33,192 bases of DNA from an uncultured bacterium. GTDB lineage: Bacteria > Verrucomicrobiota > Kiritimatiellia > CAIKKV01. Positions 7,532 through 17,186 of this stretch are shown here, piece after piece. The translations under genes were made by a program, and so were the position numbers. Under the pieces are notes generated by a model. That model made no database searches. It worked only from the letters and a program-made list of their open reading frames with translations, and was not told where the DNA came from. How positions within the stretch are numbered: the stretch's first letter is position 1; each line of letters starts with the position of its first letter. The stretch lies in assembly GCA_938038445.1 (NCBI GenBank), contig CALHRZ010000020.1, positions 1 to 33,192 of the forward strand, read 5' to 3'.

Positions 7532-8461
7532 ATGGGTGGTTTTCGCCATCTCTTCGGCCCCGTCCCCTCCCGCCGGCTCGGCCTCTCCCTCGGCGTGGAC
7601 CTCGTCCCCCCGAAAACCTGTGTGTACGATTGCGTCTTTTGCCAGATCGGAAAGACCCCATCGCCCACCTGGAAACGGGCGGAATTCGTTGCCGTTTCCG
7701 CGGTTCTCGCCGAAGTGGATCGCTGGCTCGCCGAAGGCGGAAAGGCCGAACACATCACCTTGGCGGGTGCCGGAGAGCCGACTCTGCACATCGGGTTCGG
7801 AGATGTCCTTCACGGCATCCGTGCGCGGTGTTCAATCCCCACTGTTCTGTTCAGTAACGGCGCCCTTCTGTTTCTGCCGGAAGTCCGGGAAAAGGCGCGC
7901 ATCGCGGATATCGCCAAGGTCTCATGGAGCGGCTGGAATGAAGCCTCTTGGCGGCGGATCAACCGCCCTCCACCTGATCTCTCCTTCCAGCGGGTCGCTG
8001 AGGGGATCCGTCGTTTCGCCGCCGATTATGCCGGCGAGCTGTGGGTCGAAGTGTTCCTTGTCCCCGGTCTCAACGATTCCCCTCCGGCCCTGCAAGCCAT
8101 CGCTTCTCAAGTCAATGAATTGGGAGCCGCACGGATCCACCTCAACACAGCAAGCCGTCCTCCCGCCGATCCCACCGTCCGCCCCGCCCCTCTTAAAACG
8201 CTCCAAAACGCCGCTGCCCTTTTTCATCCCACTGCCGAAATTCCAGAGGAGATGCCGCTACAATTGGAGGGTGCTGCACCTCTCGACCGTTCCCATATCG
8301 AGAATACCGTTTTGCGCCACCCCGCTACGGCCGCCCAACTGGCAGCCCTTCTCGGGCAGCCCGAGTCGAACGTCACCGCAGAACTCGACCGGTTGGAAAA
8401 AGAAGGCCGCGTCCGGCGAATCGTCCGCGCCGGCCAAATCTGGTACGGTCCCCCGGCTTAG
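7532..8461 (+). CDS. Radical SAM protein with C-terminal winged-helix domain
   Basis: A 309-residue protein. The radical SAM cluster motif CxxxCxxC is at C30, C34 and C37 (KTCVYDCVFCQIG) and the SAM-contacting GEPT is at 81-84. The opening FGPVPSRRLGLSLGVDLVP is typical of the group annotated as wybutosine-synthesis-like radical SAM proteins, common in bacteria that make no wybutosine. Residues about 252-306 read as a winged helix (LRHPATAAQLAALLGQP, then LDRLEKEGRVRRI), suggesting nucleic-acid or protein contact. The reaction is unknown. The stop overlaps the stop of the convergent kinase gene by 4 bp (TTAG). Confidence 0.85.
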   Translation: MGGFRHLFGPVPSRRLGLSLGVDLVPPKTCVYDCVFCQIGKTPSPTWKRAEFVAVSAVLAEVDRWLAEGGKAEHITLAGAGEPTLHIGFGDVLHGIRARCSIPTVLFSNGALLFLPEVREKARIADIAKVSWSGWNEASWRRINRPPPDLSFQRVAEGIRRFAADYAGELWVEVFLVPGLNDSPPALQAIASQVNELGAARIHLNTASRPPADPTVRPAPLKTLQNAAALFHPTAEIPEEMPLQLEGAAPLDRSHIENTVLRHPATAAQLAALLGQPESNVTAELDRLEKEGRVRRIVRAGQIWYGPPA

Positions 8462-9621
8462 TCCATCCGAGGATTGATGTGCCCCGTCGCCGGATCCAAC
8501 AGTTTGCCGAGATAGCGGCTGAGTTCAATATCATATTCCGCATCCAAGTCCATCCGAGCCAGCTGACGCCGGACTCCGCGAAACCCCTTGGATGAACTGC
8601 TGGCTTCAAATGCCGAATGATACCGGTGCCTGGGATCGGAATGAAGCAGTTTCTTCAAGATCGAAAGCAGCAGTTCGTTTTCGCAAACGTAGGAGGGCAG
8701 CCACCGTTCAAGCGTTCCCTGCAACTGAAGCTTCGCCTCCAGCAAGTCCTCGTCCCGCTCGAGTGATGGATCTATCGGCAGGCGCCCCCCGAGCATCTCC
8801 ACCGCCACCAGCCCCACACTAAAAAGATCCGCCTGCACCGATCCCGGCTCCAATCGGTGCACCTCGGGGGCCATATACAAGGGACTTCCCAGCAGAATGC
8901 TGATCGGCTCGCCAATCCTGGCGGCCCGCCCAAAATCGACGCAACGGATACCCCCATGCCGGTCAACCATAATGTTCGACGGTTTAATGTCCCCATGAAG
9001 ATAGCCCGACCCGTGTAAGACCTCGAGCCCGGAAAGAATCTCTTGAAGAATGTAAACCGCAACCCCCGGCTGGTACAGCAGCCGGTCCTCCTGCAGGCGA
9101 AACAGCACGGTCGTAAAATGGCGCCACTCCTCGTCCGTACTCTGGCTCCGCGAAATCGCCAAATGGGCAGAGGAAAAGAAAAACTGCAGATCCAGCCCGT
9201 CCACCGCGTTCATCTGGACAAATCCCACCCCGTTGCACTCGTCGTAAAGATCACACGAGACCAAGTTATCATGATGGAGAGGCTGAAGACGGGAAACTTG
9301 CCCTGCAATCCGACCCATGTCGGTCCAGTACCGTTCCGCGCTCGAATAGATCGAAGGATCGAACAGTTTCACCGCATGCCGGGTCCGACACCCCCGGGCT
9401 CCCTGTCGAACAGCCAAAAAGACCACACCCTGCCGCCCGCGTCCCAGTTCCTGCTCGAAATGGTAGGCAACCGGATACCGCAGCGCCCCCTCGCGGAGAA
9501 TCCCCTGATAGGAATCGATCAGCCGGGCATGGTTGGCATCAAAGGGCCCCCGCCCCAGGGTGGGATCCCGCACCGTTTCCCGAAGCGATGGCGGTGTTTC
9601 GTGTGCCACATTCGTTTTCAT
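8458..9621 (-). CDS. Serine/threonine protein kinase (Hanks type)
   Basis: A 387-residue cytoplasmic kinase without a membrane segment. Key elements, counted from the ATG at 9621: glycine loop GRGRQG at 60-65, catalytic lysine K85 (RHAVKLFD), HGDIKPSN with D211, K213 and N216 (HGD in place of HRD), DFG at 229-231 and the APE motif near 251-253 ([10 protein letters not shown]). All residues needed for phosphotransfer are present. The DFG is followed by GRAA rather than the usual GLA/GIA. The 60-residue N-terminal and about 80-residue C-terminal extensions match nothing I know. An upstream in-frame ATG at 9663 would read through the palindrome and is less likely. Divergent from secA. Confidence 0.88.
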   Translation of the reverse strand: MKTNVAHETPPSLRETVRDPTLGRGPFDANHARLIDSYQGILREGALRYPVAYHFEQELGRGRQGVVFLAVRQGARGCRTRHAVKLFDPSIYSSAERYWTDMGRIAGQVSRLQPLHHDNLVSCDLYDECNGVGFVQMNAVDGLDLQFFFSSAHLAISRSQSTDEEWRHFTTVLFRLQEDRLLYQPGVAVYILQEILSGLEVLHGSGYLHGDIKPSNIMVDRHGGIRCVDFGRAARIGEPISILLGSPLYMAPEVHRLEPGSVQADLFSVGLVAVEMLGGRLPIDPSLERDEDLLEAKLQLQGTLERWLPSYVCENELLLSILKKLLHSDPRHRYHSAFEASSSSKGFRGVRRQLARMDLDAEYDIELSRYLGKLLDPATGHINPRMD

Positions 9622-9634
9622 TGTACAAGGCGTT

Positions 9635-9669
9635 ATCCTATGGATTTTTTCCCAAAAAAGCAATAGGAT
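9635..9669. repeat. 35-bp near-palindrome between the kinase gene and secA
   Basis: Left arm ATCCTATGGATTTTTT (9635-9650), 3-base centre CCC, right arm AAAAAAGCAATAGGAT (9654-9669). The arms pair at 14 of 16 positions: outer 7 bp and inner 6 bp are perfect, with one paired base between two mismatches. It lies 13 bp upstream of the kinase ATG and 28 bp upstream of the secA ATG, so it is in the leader or promoter of both. It could be an operator shared by the divergent genes, or a hairpin in either leader mRNA; the T/A-rich core also resembles a bidirectional terminator. Confidence 0.75.
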
Positions 9670-9697
9670 GTGCTATTCGACTGGAAAGCAAAACCTC

Positions 9698-12600
9698 ATG
9701 ATCGCACTGCTCAAAAAACTTTTTGGGACCAAGCACCAGCGCGATATTCGGGCGTTGCGCCCCCTGGTGAGCCAAATCAACGAGGAAGAGGAACGCCTAC
9801 GCGCCCTACCCGACGAGAGGCTGCGGGCAAAGACGGAGGAATTCCGAGCTCGTCTCCATCAGGGAACCCCCCTCGACGATCTGATGGTCGAGGCCTTCGC
9901 CGTGGTTAAAAACGCCTGCCGCCGGCTGGCCGAACGCCGTTACACCTTCGAACTCGGAGGGCAAACCCGCGTCTGGGATATGATTCCCTTCGACGTTCAG
10001 ATCGTCGGCGCCATCGCGCTGCACCGCGGAAAGATCGCCGAAATGGCCACCGGCGAGGGCAAAACCCTCGTGGCCACCATGCCCCTCTATCTCAACGCTC
10101 TGACAGGCAAACCTGTCCATCTCGTGACCGTCAACGACTACCTCGCGAAACGAGATTCCGAGTGGATGGGCCAGATTTATCACTTCCTCGGCGTCTCCTG
10201 CGGCTGCATCCAGAACTGGATGTCGCCCGCCGAACGACGGCTCCAGTACGCAAAAGACATCACCTACGGAACCGCCAGCGAATTTGGGTTTGACTACCTA
10301 CGAGACAACGGCATGGCCTTCCGGCCCGAAGACCAGGTCCAACGCGGCCATTATTACGCAATCGTGGACGAGGTGGACAGTATTCTCATCGATGAAGCCC
10401 GTACCCCCCTCATCATCTCCGGCCCCTCCCCCGAAGGCACTCACCAGTTCGACAAACTGAAGCCCCGTGTCGAACGCCTCGTCCGCGCCCAGACTATCCT
10501 GTGCAGTAAATTCATCCAGGAGATCCGAGACCTGCTCCCCCTCGTGGCTCCCGAGGCCCTCGAAAACGAAGCCGACCGTAACCGGAAACCCTCCGGCGTT
10601 TCGGAAGAAGAGGCACGCGACCGAATCCGTCAGCGCCTCTACCAGGTCTACCACGGCATGCCGAAAAACAAACAGCTCCTTCACCTGCTTGAACAACCCC
10701 CCGTCCGCAGGCTCCATGAGCAGGTCGAAAACATGATGCTGACCGATATGTATAAGGATCAGGCACGGGAACTGACCGAGGAACTCTATTTCACAATCGA
10801 TGAAAAAGGACATGACGCCACCCTGACCGAAAAGGGATGCCGAGAGCTCAACCCCTCCGACCCCGATGCCTATGTGCTGCCCGACCTCGTCGCCGGCATG
10901 TCGGAAATTGATAGCAACCCTGCCCTCGACCCAGCCGCCCGCGTCGAGGCCAAGCAAAAGGTGCAGGACCTCTTCGCCGAGCGAAGCGAGCGCATCCATA
11001 ACGTGGACCAGCTTATTCGGGCTTACTGCCTTTACGAAAAAGACGTCCACTACGTCGTGATGAATAATCAGGTCCTGATCGTGGACGAGTTCACAGGACG
11101 AATCCTCCCCGGCCGCCGATGGAGCGATGGCCTCCACCAGGCCGTCGAAGCGAAGGAAGGCGTCAAAATCGAAGAGGAGACGCAAACTCTCGCCACGATT
11201 ACCATTCAAAACTACTTCCGAATGTACGAAAAGCTGGCCGGGATGACGGGAACCGCAGAAACGGAAGCCGACGAGTTCTATCAGATCTATAAGCTCGACG
11301 TGCTCGTCGTCCCCACCAATCGGCCGGTCCGGCGCGTGGATTTCAACGACCGCGTCTACAAAACAAAACGGGAAAAATACAAAGCCATCCTCGACGAAAT
11401 CGTGGACTGCCACAAGCGAGGTCAGCCGGTTCTCGTCGGCACAATCTCCGTTGAAACTTCCGAACTCCTCGCCCGGATGCTTCGCGCCGCCGGCATTCTC
11501 AACGTCAATGTCCTCAATGCAAAGTACCACGAAAAAGAAGCGCAGATCATCGCCGAAGCCGGCCGAAAAGGGGCCATCACAATCGCCACCAACATGGCGG
11601 GCCGCGGAACGGATATCAAGCTCGGCGAGGGGGTCGTACCCTTTGAACGCTCCATCATCGAATCGAACCTCACCCTCTCCGATCCCATGCCCGGTCTAAA
11701 GATCTCTCTCGGAGAGTTTCTGCGCCAACAGCCCTGCGGATTGCACGTGATCGGAACGGAACGGCACGAGGCCCGACGAATCGATCGCCAGCTCCGCGGC
11801 CGCTGCGCCCGCCAGGGAGATCCCGGCTCTTCCCGCTTCTATGCTTCCCTCGAAGACGACCTCATGCGCCTCTTCTGCCCGGACCGCCTCTCCCGCCTGC
11901 TGGCGCGTTGGGGCATGGAAGAGGGCCAGGAGCTCGAAAGCGGCCTCCTGACGCGTTCCATCGAAAGCGCCCAACGCCGCGTGGAGCAGCATAACTTTCA
12001 AATTCGCAAACGGACCTTGGAATACGACGACGTGATGAACAAACAGCGGACAATCATCTACCAGCTCCGCGGTCGCATCGTCCGTTCCCCCGACGTCCGG
12101 GACATTCTCTTCGACATGATCCTCGAATTGCTCGAAGCCCGCGCCGAGGAATGGCTGCTCGACGGCAATCCCGAGACCCGTTCCTCCTTCTCCGAATGGT
12201 TCCGCATGACTTTCCCCGTTCCGCTCACGGAAGCCGAAATCCAGATTCGAGAGGAAGGCGAGATCCCCTCCCTATGCATCCAGGTCCTTGATCGAATTCG
12301 CGAGGCCTACCAGCTCAAAACCCAAAACTACGATCCCCACACCGTCGCCCTTTTTGAGCGGTACATCTTGCTCCGCGCGATTGACAGCAACTGGCAGGAC
12401 TATCTTCGCAGCATGGATCACCTGCGCGAAGGCATTCGCCTGCGGGCCTACGGCCAACGGGACCCGCTTATCGAATATAAAAAAGAGGCCTTCGAGATGT
12501 TCGGAGCCCTGATGGGAAACATCCGCTCCGACCTGGCAACCCAACTCTTCCGTCTCGCGCCCCCCACAGCCGCCGGAGCCCCCCGCGCTCCCCGGGCCAT

Positions 12601-12826
12601 GCGGATCGTTCACGAGACCGTTCAAACCCTAGGCACCGGCTCTGCAGGCGCATCCCCTCAAGCCGGTTCGCCCCCCCAACCGGCCCCCGCCCGAGCCGTG
12701 GTGGATCAGGCATTGGCAACCGCCTCCAAAACCATTCACCGCGGCGGACCCAAAGTGGGGCGCAACGATCCCTGCCCATGCGGCAGCGGTAAGAAATATA
12801 AAAAATGTTGCGGGGCTGGATTATGA
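9698..12826 (+). CDS. secA: Preprotein translocase ATPase SecA
   Basis: The motor of the Sec export pathway, 1042 residues against about 900 in E. coli. Walker A GEGKT is at 119-123 ([11 protein letters not shown]), the DEVD Walker B at 224-227, followed by [13 protein letters not shown]. The helicase half includes [13 protein letters not shown] and [18 protein letters not shown]. The extra length is an insertion of roughly 80-90 residues after about 255 (reading [16 protein letters not shown] and on), seen in several non-proteobacterial SecA proteins. The last 24 residues are a SEC-C zinc motif ([18 protein letters not shown]). Start: GGAAAG lies 10 bases upstream of the ATG at 9698; the ATG at 9668 is an alternative inside the palindrome arm. 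The stop overlaps the lnt start. Confidence 0.96.
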   Translation: MIALLKKLFGTKHQRDIRALRPLVSQINEEEERLRALPDERLRAKTEEFRARLHQGTPLDDLMVEAFAVVKNACRRLAERRYTFELGGQTRVWDMIPFDVQIVGAIALHRGKIAEMATGEGKTLVATMPLYLNALTGKPVHLVTVNDYLAKRDSEWMGQIYHFLGVSCGCIQNWMSPAERRLQYAKDITYGTASEFGFDYLRDNGMAFRPEDQVQRGHYYAIVDEVDSILIDEARTPLIISGPSPEGTHQFDKLKPRVERLVRAQTILCSKFIQEIRDLLPLVAPEALENEADRNRKPSGVSEEEARDRIRQRLYQVYHGMPKNKQLLHLLEQPPVRRLHEQVENMMLTDMYKDQARELTEELYFTIDEKGHDATLTEKGCRELNPSDPDAYVLPDLVAGMSEIDSNPALDPAARVEAKQKVQDLFAERSERIHNVDQLIRAYCLYEKDVHYVVMNNQVLIVDEFTGRILPGRRWSDGLHQAVEAKEGVKIEEETQTLATITIQNYFRMYEKLAGMTGTAETEADEFYQIYKLDVLVVPTNRPVRRVDFNDRVYKTKREKYKAILDEIVDCHKRGQPVLVGTISVETSELLARMLRAAGILNVNVLNAKYHEKEAQIIAEAGRKGAITIATNMAGRGTDIKLGEGVVPFERSIIESNLTLSDPMPGLKISLGEFLRQQPCGLHVIGTERHEARRIDRQLRGRCARQGDPGSSRFYASLEDDLMRLFCPDRLSRLLARWGMEEGQELESGLLTRSIESAQRRVEQHNFQIRKRTLEYDDVMNKQRTIIYQLRGRIVRSPDVRDILFDMILELLEARAEEWLLDGNPETRSSFSEWFRMTFPVPLTEAEIQIREEGEIPSLCIQVLDRIREAYQLKTQNYDPHTVALFERYILLRAIDSNWQDYLRSMDHLREGIRLRAYGQRDPLIEYKKEAFEMFGALMGNIRSDLATQLFRLAPPTAAGAPRAPRAMRIVHETVQTLGTGSAGASPQAGSPPQPAPARAVVDQALATASKTIHRGGPKVGRNDPCPCGSGKKYKKCCGAGL

Positions 12827-14502
12827 AAGGGCTTTTGCCCGCAGCAACTCGAATCTTCAGCGCTTGCGCGACGGCCTTGAGCGCATTTCTTTTGGCCATC
12901 AGCTTCGCCCCTTGGGAACAACCTGGCGCTCCCTTCTTTTGCCTGATCCCTCTTTTCCTCTTGGCCGCCCGCCGCCCTCCTTCTGAGTGCGCCCGCTGGG
13001 GGTTCTGGAGCGGATTCGCCGCCTGGCTCGTCCAGCTCTCCTGGCTCCTGGCACTCCGAACCACGGCCGGCATCCCCGCCTGGCTGGCCATTCTCGGATG
13101 GGCTTCCCTTTCCGCCTACTGCGCGCTCTACCTCGCGCTCTTCGCCTGGGGCAGCGCCCATTGGCTGGTGCGTATGGGAACGGACTCCCTCCTCCGAAAC
13201 GCCCTCAGTATGGCGATCCTCGCGCTTCTTTGGACCGGTCTCGAATACCTCCGAGGCCGCCTATTCACCGGCTTCCCCTGGAACCCGCTCGGCGCCGCCC
13301 TCGCCTCCAATCTTCCCCTCGCCCAGGGAGCGGAATTCGCCGGCGTTTATGGGCTGTCCGCTCTTCTGGTATGGGTGAACGCCGGTCTGGCCTTCACGTT
13401 CGTCCGCTATTTCCACCGCGCAAATTGGAGCCGTTACCGGCCCCACTTGGAACTCTTCCTCGCGCTGGCCGCCATCGCTCTTCTGACCGTCTGGGGCCGC
13501 AACCGCCTTCGAACGGCCATTGCCGACGGTCCCGCGATAACCGTCGCCCTCATCCAGCCCTCCATCCCCCAAAATGAGAAGTGGGACGAAGCTTTCGTGC
13601 GGCATATTCATCAAACCCTTGAGACCCTCACCGACGAAGCCGGGGAAACCAGCCGAGGGCTCGCCGGACAAAATCCCACCCTCATCGTTTGGCCCGAAAC
13701 CTCCATCCCGGGCAATCCGGAACAAGACCCCTCCACCGCCCGATTCGTCTCCGCCATCGCCCAGCGAAATGGCCCCCTCCTCGTCGGCGTCCTGGGACGA
13801 GAACCCATCGGCGATTCCGAGCATTGGTTCAATCGGAGCCTGTTGATCGCAGGACCCGAACAACCGTGGCCTCGGTATGACAAGCAACATTTGGTTCTTT
13901 TCGGCGAATATCTACCCTTCGACCGCTTTTTCCCCTCTCTCAAACAATGGGCGCCTCTTGGCATCAGCCTTTCCCCAGGAAAAAAACCCACTGTGTTTCA
14001 ACTTCCCCATCGCCCCGAAAACCGTTTTTCCGTCACCATCTGTTTCGAAGACATCTTCCCCCATCTCTCCCGCCGCTTCGTTCAGGAAGGCGCACGCCTC
14101 CTGATCAACCAGTCCAACGATGCCTGGTTCGACGGAACCGCTCAACTCCGTCAACACCTCAATCTGGGACTGCTTCGCTGCATCGAAAACCGGGTGCCGG
14201 GCATCCGCGTTTCCAATTCCGGCCTCACCGGCCTCATCGAGCCCAACGGCCGCGTTTATCACCGGGGGCTTTTCCGCAGCGCCCACGGCGAGCTCGGAGT
14301 TCCCGGACCGCTCCCCGAGGGACGGCCGATGTGGGAGGTCGGTTCCCTCGCCCTGCCGGGCTCAGAATGGACACCCCCCCTTTACGCCCGATGGGGCGAC
14401 TGGATCCTTCCATTGCCCGCCGCCGTGGGAGCGGTTCTCTGGTTGGGAGTCTGTTTCGCTCTGGAACGAAAACAACGCCAACCCTTAAGGAGTTCCCCAT
14501 GA
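12823..14502 (+). CDS. lnt: Apolipoprotein N-acyltransferase
   Basis: A 559-residue inner-membrane enzyme that adds the third acyl chain to lipoproteins, the last step of lipoprotein maturation in diderms. An N-terminal set of about six membrane helices precedes a periplasmic nitrilase-like domain with the triad E292 ([11 protein letters not shown]), K354 ([15 protein letters not shown]) and C407 ([10 protein letters not shown]); a final helix is at about 530-552. The ATG at 12823 overlaps the secA TGA as ATGA, implying coupled translation; an ATG at 12805 would add six residues. The stop likewise overlaps the prfB start. Length is slightly above the family's usual 500-520. Confidence 0.95.
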   Translation: MKGLLPAATRIFSACATALSAFLLAISFAPWEQPGAPFFCLIPLFLLAARRPPSECARWGFWSGFAAWLVQLSWLLALRTTAGIPAWLAILGWASLSAYCALYLALFAWGSAHWLVRMGTDSLLRNALSMAILALLWTGLEYLRGRLFTGFPWNPLGAALASNLPLAQGAEFAGVYGLSALLVWVNAGLAFTFVRYFHRANWSRYRPHLELFLALAAIALLTVWGRNRLRTAIADGPAITVALIQPSIPQNEKWDEAFVRHIHQTLETLTDEAGETSRGLAGQNPTLIVWPETSIPGNPEQDPSTARFVSAIAQRNGPLLVGVLGREPIGDSEHWFNRSLLIAGPEQPWPRYDKQHLVLFGEYLPFDRFFPSLKQWAPLGISLSPGKKPTVFQLPHRPENRFSVTICFEDIFPHLSRRFVQEGARLLINQSNDAWFDGTAQLRQHLNLGLLRCIENRVPGIRVSNSGLTGLIEPNGRVYHRGLFRSAHGELGVPGPLPEGRPMWEVGSLALPGSEWTPPLYARWGDWILPLPAAVGAVLWLGVCFALERKQRQPLRSSP

Positions 14503-15615
14503 CCGCCGATGAGGCCAAAGCCCGCTTCGACGCCTTGCACCGCCAACTCGAAGAAATGCGGGGGTATCTTTGACCTCGCCAAACGCAAAGCACGTATCGC
14601 CGAACTCGAAAAGGAAACTGCAAAACCCGGCTTCTGGGACGATGCGAACAAAGCCCGTGAGGTGATGAATCAGCTCGCCACCGAACGGGAATTCGTCACA
14701 CCGTTCGAAAACTTGGCCGGCCGTTTGAACGCCCTCTCCGACCTTGTCACCCTGGCCAGCGACCCCTCCGAGGCCGAAATGGCTCGGATGGCTCTCGACG
14801 AACTCGATCGCGACCTGCCGACGTTGGAAGAGGATTTCCATACCTTGGAACGGAAAAGCTTGCTCAACGGCCCGCTGGATTTCCACAACGCATTCGTCTC
14901 CTTCCACGCCGGCGCGGGAGGAACCGAATCCTGCGACTGGGCCGCCATGCTGCTACGCATGATCCGGCGCTACTGCGAACGGAAAGGATTTCAGACGCAA
15001 ATTCTCGACTGGCAAGACGGCGAAGAAGCCGGCATCAAGAGCGCCACCATGAAAGTCGTCGGCCCCTTCGCCTACGGCCTCCTCAAGTCCGAACGAGGCG
15101 TTCACCGCCTCGTTCGGATTAGCCCGTTCGATGCGAACAAGCGGCGCCATACCTCCTTCGCAGCCGTGGATGTGGTAGCCGAAGTGGATGAAAACGTGGA
15201 GGTGGAAATCAACGAGGCCGATCTCAAAATTGATACGTTCCGTTCAAGCGGCGCCGGAGGTCAGCACGTCAACAAAACCGAATCGGCCATCCGTATCACC
15301 CATGTCCCAAGTGGAATCGTGGTCGCCTGCCAGTCGGAACGGTCTCAACACCAAAACCGCGCAATGGCCCTCGCCATACTCAAAGCGCGTCTTTATGAAA
15401 TGGAACGGGACAAGAAACAGCGTGAAATGGACCGCTTTTATGGGGAAAAAGGCGACATTGCCTGGGGAAGCCAGATCCGGTCCTATGTCCTGCAGCCTTA
15501 CACGCAGGTTCGCGATGAACGCTCCGAACTGAAAACGGCCAACGTTCAGGCCGTTTTGGACGGGGATCTCGATCTATTCGTCGAAGCCTTCCTCAAACAA
15601 CAGCAGCGGAACTGA
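14499..15615 (+). CDS. prfB: Peptide chain release factor 2 (programmed +1 frameshift)
   Basis: RF2 releases finished peptides at UGA and UAA. The gene is in two frames: codons 1-24 from the ATG at 14499, then an in-frame TGA at 14571-14573 within GGGGGTATCTTTGAC, the classical RF2 slippery site (a G-rich anti-SD match before CTT TGA C). A +1 slip on CTT puts GAC (14572) as codon 25 and the frame runs to 15615, giving 371 residues. In the product GGQ is at 253-255 and the stop-recognition SPF at 208-210, each three residues from the E. coli positions. AAGGAG lies 8 bases before the ATG, which overlaps the lnt stop (ATGA). The break is regulatory, not a mutation. Confidence 0.97.
14560..14574 (+). 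promoter_or_regulatory. RF2 autoregulatory frameshift site
   Basis: The sequence GGGGGTATCTTTGAC contains the purine-rich Shine-Dalgarno-like element, the CTT slippery codon and the TGA stop followed by C. In known prfB genes low RF2 slows termination at this UGA and allows a +1 shift, so RF2 limits its own synthesis. Every element is conserved here. Confidence 0.95.
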
Positions 15616-15636
15616 ACCCCGGCGGAGGGAGGTGAC

Positions 15637-16524
15637 ATGACCATCCGAAGCATGACGGGATTTGGCCGAGGCTCCGCTCAGGGACGGGGCGTGCAGATCA
15701 CCGTCGAGTTGAACAGCGTCAACCGCCGCCAACTCGAAATCCGCCTGACCCTTCCCCGCCCCCTCGCTCCGTTGGAACCGTTCCTGATTCGCATGATTCA
15801 ACGCGCCCTCTCCCGAGGCCAGATCAGCGGCACCGTCTCCCTCTCCCTCTCGGACCGTCTGCGCCAGAAAGGAGTGCGCGTGGATCGCCCGCTGGCTCGC
15901 GCCTATATCCAGGCGCTCCGGGAGATAAGCCGGGAACTGCGTTTGGAAAATCGTTTCGAGGCGGACCTCCTCACCCGATTGCCCGAAGTGCTCGGATGGA
16001 ATGAAGAGGTGGCTCGAGCCGAGGCGCTCCAGTCCGTTAGCGCCCGCGCGATGGGCGCCGCGCTTCAACAGCTTGTGGCCATGCGGAAGAAAGAAGGACA
16101 AATCCTCCAGCGCGATCTGGCGGAACGACTCAAGGCCATGACGGCCCTGCAACAGAAAATCGCCCGACGCGCGCCCCGCATCCTCCGTCGGCATCGCGCC
16201 CTTTTGCTCGCCCGCCTCAAACGCGCCCGTTTGCCCCTCCGGCCAGAAGATCCCGCGCTTCTCCAAGAGATCGCCGCTTTCGCCGAACGCTGCGAAATCA
16301 GCGAAGAAACGGTCCGTCTCCACAGTCATCTTCAACAAGCCGCTCGCCTTTTGACCGAAAGCCGCGAGCCGGTGGGCCGCCCGCTCGACTTTCTTGCCCA
16401 GGAAATGTTGCGGGAAATTAATACGATTGGATCAAAGGCCAGTGACCTCGCAGTCGTTCGGCAGGTCGTGGCCTTCAAGACCGAACTGGAACGTTTCCGT
16501 GAACAGGTGCAGAATGTCGAATGA
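15637..16524 (+). CDS. yicC: YicC/YloC family endoribonuclease
   Basis: A 295-residue protein with the conserved start IRSMTGFGRGSAQ, the central VELNSVNRRQLEIRLTLPR segment and the C-terminal FLAQEMLREINTIGSKASD block, all diagnostic of YicC/YloC. Members have been characterised as endoribonucleases acting in RNA turnover; the C-terminal DUF1732 region carries the conserved acidic and histidine residues. An excellent Shine-Dalgarno (GGAGGGAGGTGAC) precedes the ATG. It overlaps gmk by 11 bp; the yicC-gmk order is conserved across many phyla. Confidence 0.94.
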   Translation: MTIRSMTGFGRGSAQGRGVQITVELNSVNRRQLEIRLTLPRPLAPLEPFLIRMIQRALSRGQISGTVSLSLSDRLRQKGVRVDRPLARAYIQALREISRELRLENRFEADLLTRLPEVLGWNEEVARAEALQSVSARAMGAALQQLVAMRKKEGQILQRDLAERLKAMTALQQKIARRAPRILRRHRALLLARLKRARLPLRPEDPALLQEIAAFAERCEISEETVRLHSHLQQAARLLTESREPVGRPLDFLAQEMLREINTIGSKASDLAVVRQVVAFKTELERFREQVQNVE

Positions 16525-17173
16525 ATTTTCCGCCATTACAGGTCGCCGCCGTCCCCTTCTCCTCGTCCTTTCCGCTCCCTCAGGCGCCGGAAAGACCACT
16601 CTGATCCGCAAATGGCTCGACGCCGATCCGACCCTGGCCTTTTCCGTTTCCTGTACCACGCGCCCTCCCCGACCCGGCGAACAGGACGGGCGGGATTATT
16701 TCTTCCTGAGGGAACAGGAATTTGCAGAGCGGGTTCGGCAGGGCGAGTTCCTTGAACACGCCCAAGTCCACGGTCGTCGCTATGGAACACTTCGGCAACA
16801 CGTTCTGGATTTCCTCCGCTCCGGCCGCGACGTGATCATGGATATTGACGTCCAAGGCGCGGCGGAAATCCGGCGTCAGGCCGCCCTTTCCAATGCCGAT
16901 CCCCTCATCCGCAACGGCTTTGTGGATATCTTCATCGCCCCCCCCAGTGAAGAGGTGCTCCGTGCCCGATTGGATCAGCGGGGTACCGAGACCCCCGAAG
17001 CCGCCGCACTCCGACTGCAAAATGCCATGGCGGAAATGGCCCAGTGGAGGCGGTATCGGTATTGCGTCGTCAACGATGACCTCGAAACGGCATTTCAGGA
17101 CCTCTGCGCAATCCGAAAGGCGGAAAAACTGCGCGCTGCATTCGGACTTGCGGCTCGCGAAAGAGCCGAATAA
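16514..17173 (+). CDS. gmk: Guanylate kinase
   Basis: Converts GMP and ATP to GDP and ADP. 219 residues. The P-loop SAPSGAGKTT is at 20-29, the GMP-binding CTTRPPRPGEQDGRDYFF block follows and MDIDVQGAAEIR is the third family signature. The ATG at 16514 lies inside the end of yicC (11-bp overlap in another frame) and gives the normal length; upstream in-frame codons add about 40 residues unlike the family. The usual neighbour rpoZ (omega subunit) is absent; the next gene is coaC, 13 bp downstream. Confidence 0.96.
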   Translation: MSNEFSAITGRRRPLLLVLSAPSGAGKTTLIRKWLDADPTLAFSVSCTTRPPRPGEQDGRDYFFLREQEFAERVRQGEFLEHAQVHGRRYGTLRQHVLDFLRSGRDVIMDIDVQGAAEIRRQAALSNADPLIRNGFVDIFIAPPSEEVLRARLDQRGTETPEAAALRLQNAMAEMAQWRRYRYCVVNDDLETAFQDLCAIRKAEKLRAAFGLAARERAE

Positions 17174-17186
17174 GATAGATTACGGA

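Noticed and set aside
6689..7813. 374-residue minus-strand frame
   Set aside because: Antisense to the metallophosphoesterase and radical SAM genes, whose catalytic motifs are complete.
9533..9697. N-terminal extension of SecA
   Set aside because: The extra residues are antisense to the kinase gene and pass through the palindrome; known SecA proteins begin near the [10 protein letters not shown] segment.
14499..14573. prfB as a pseudogene with a nonsense or frameshift mutation
   Set aside because: The break falls exactly at the conserved RF2 slippery site, and the rest of the protein is intact.
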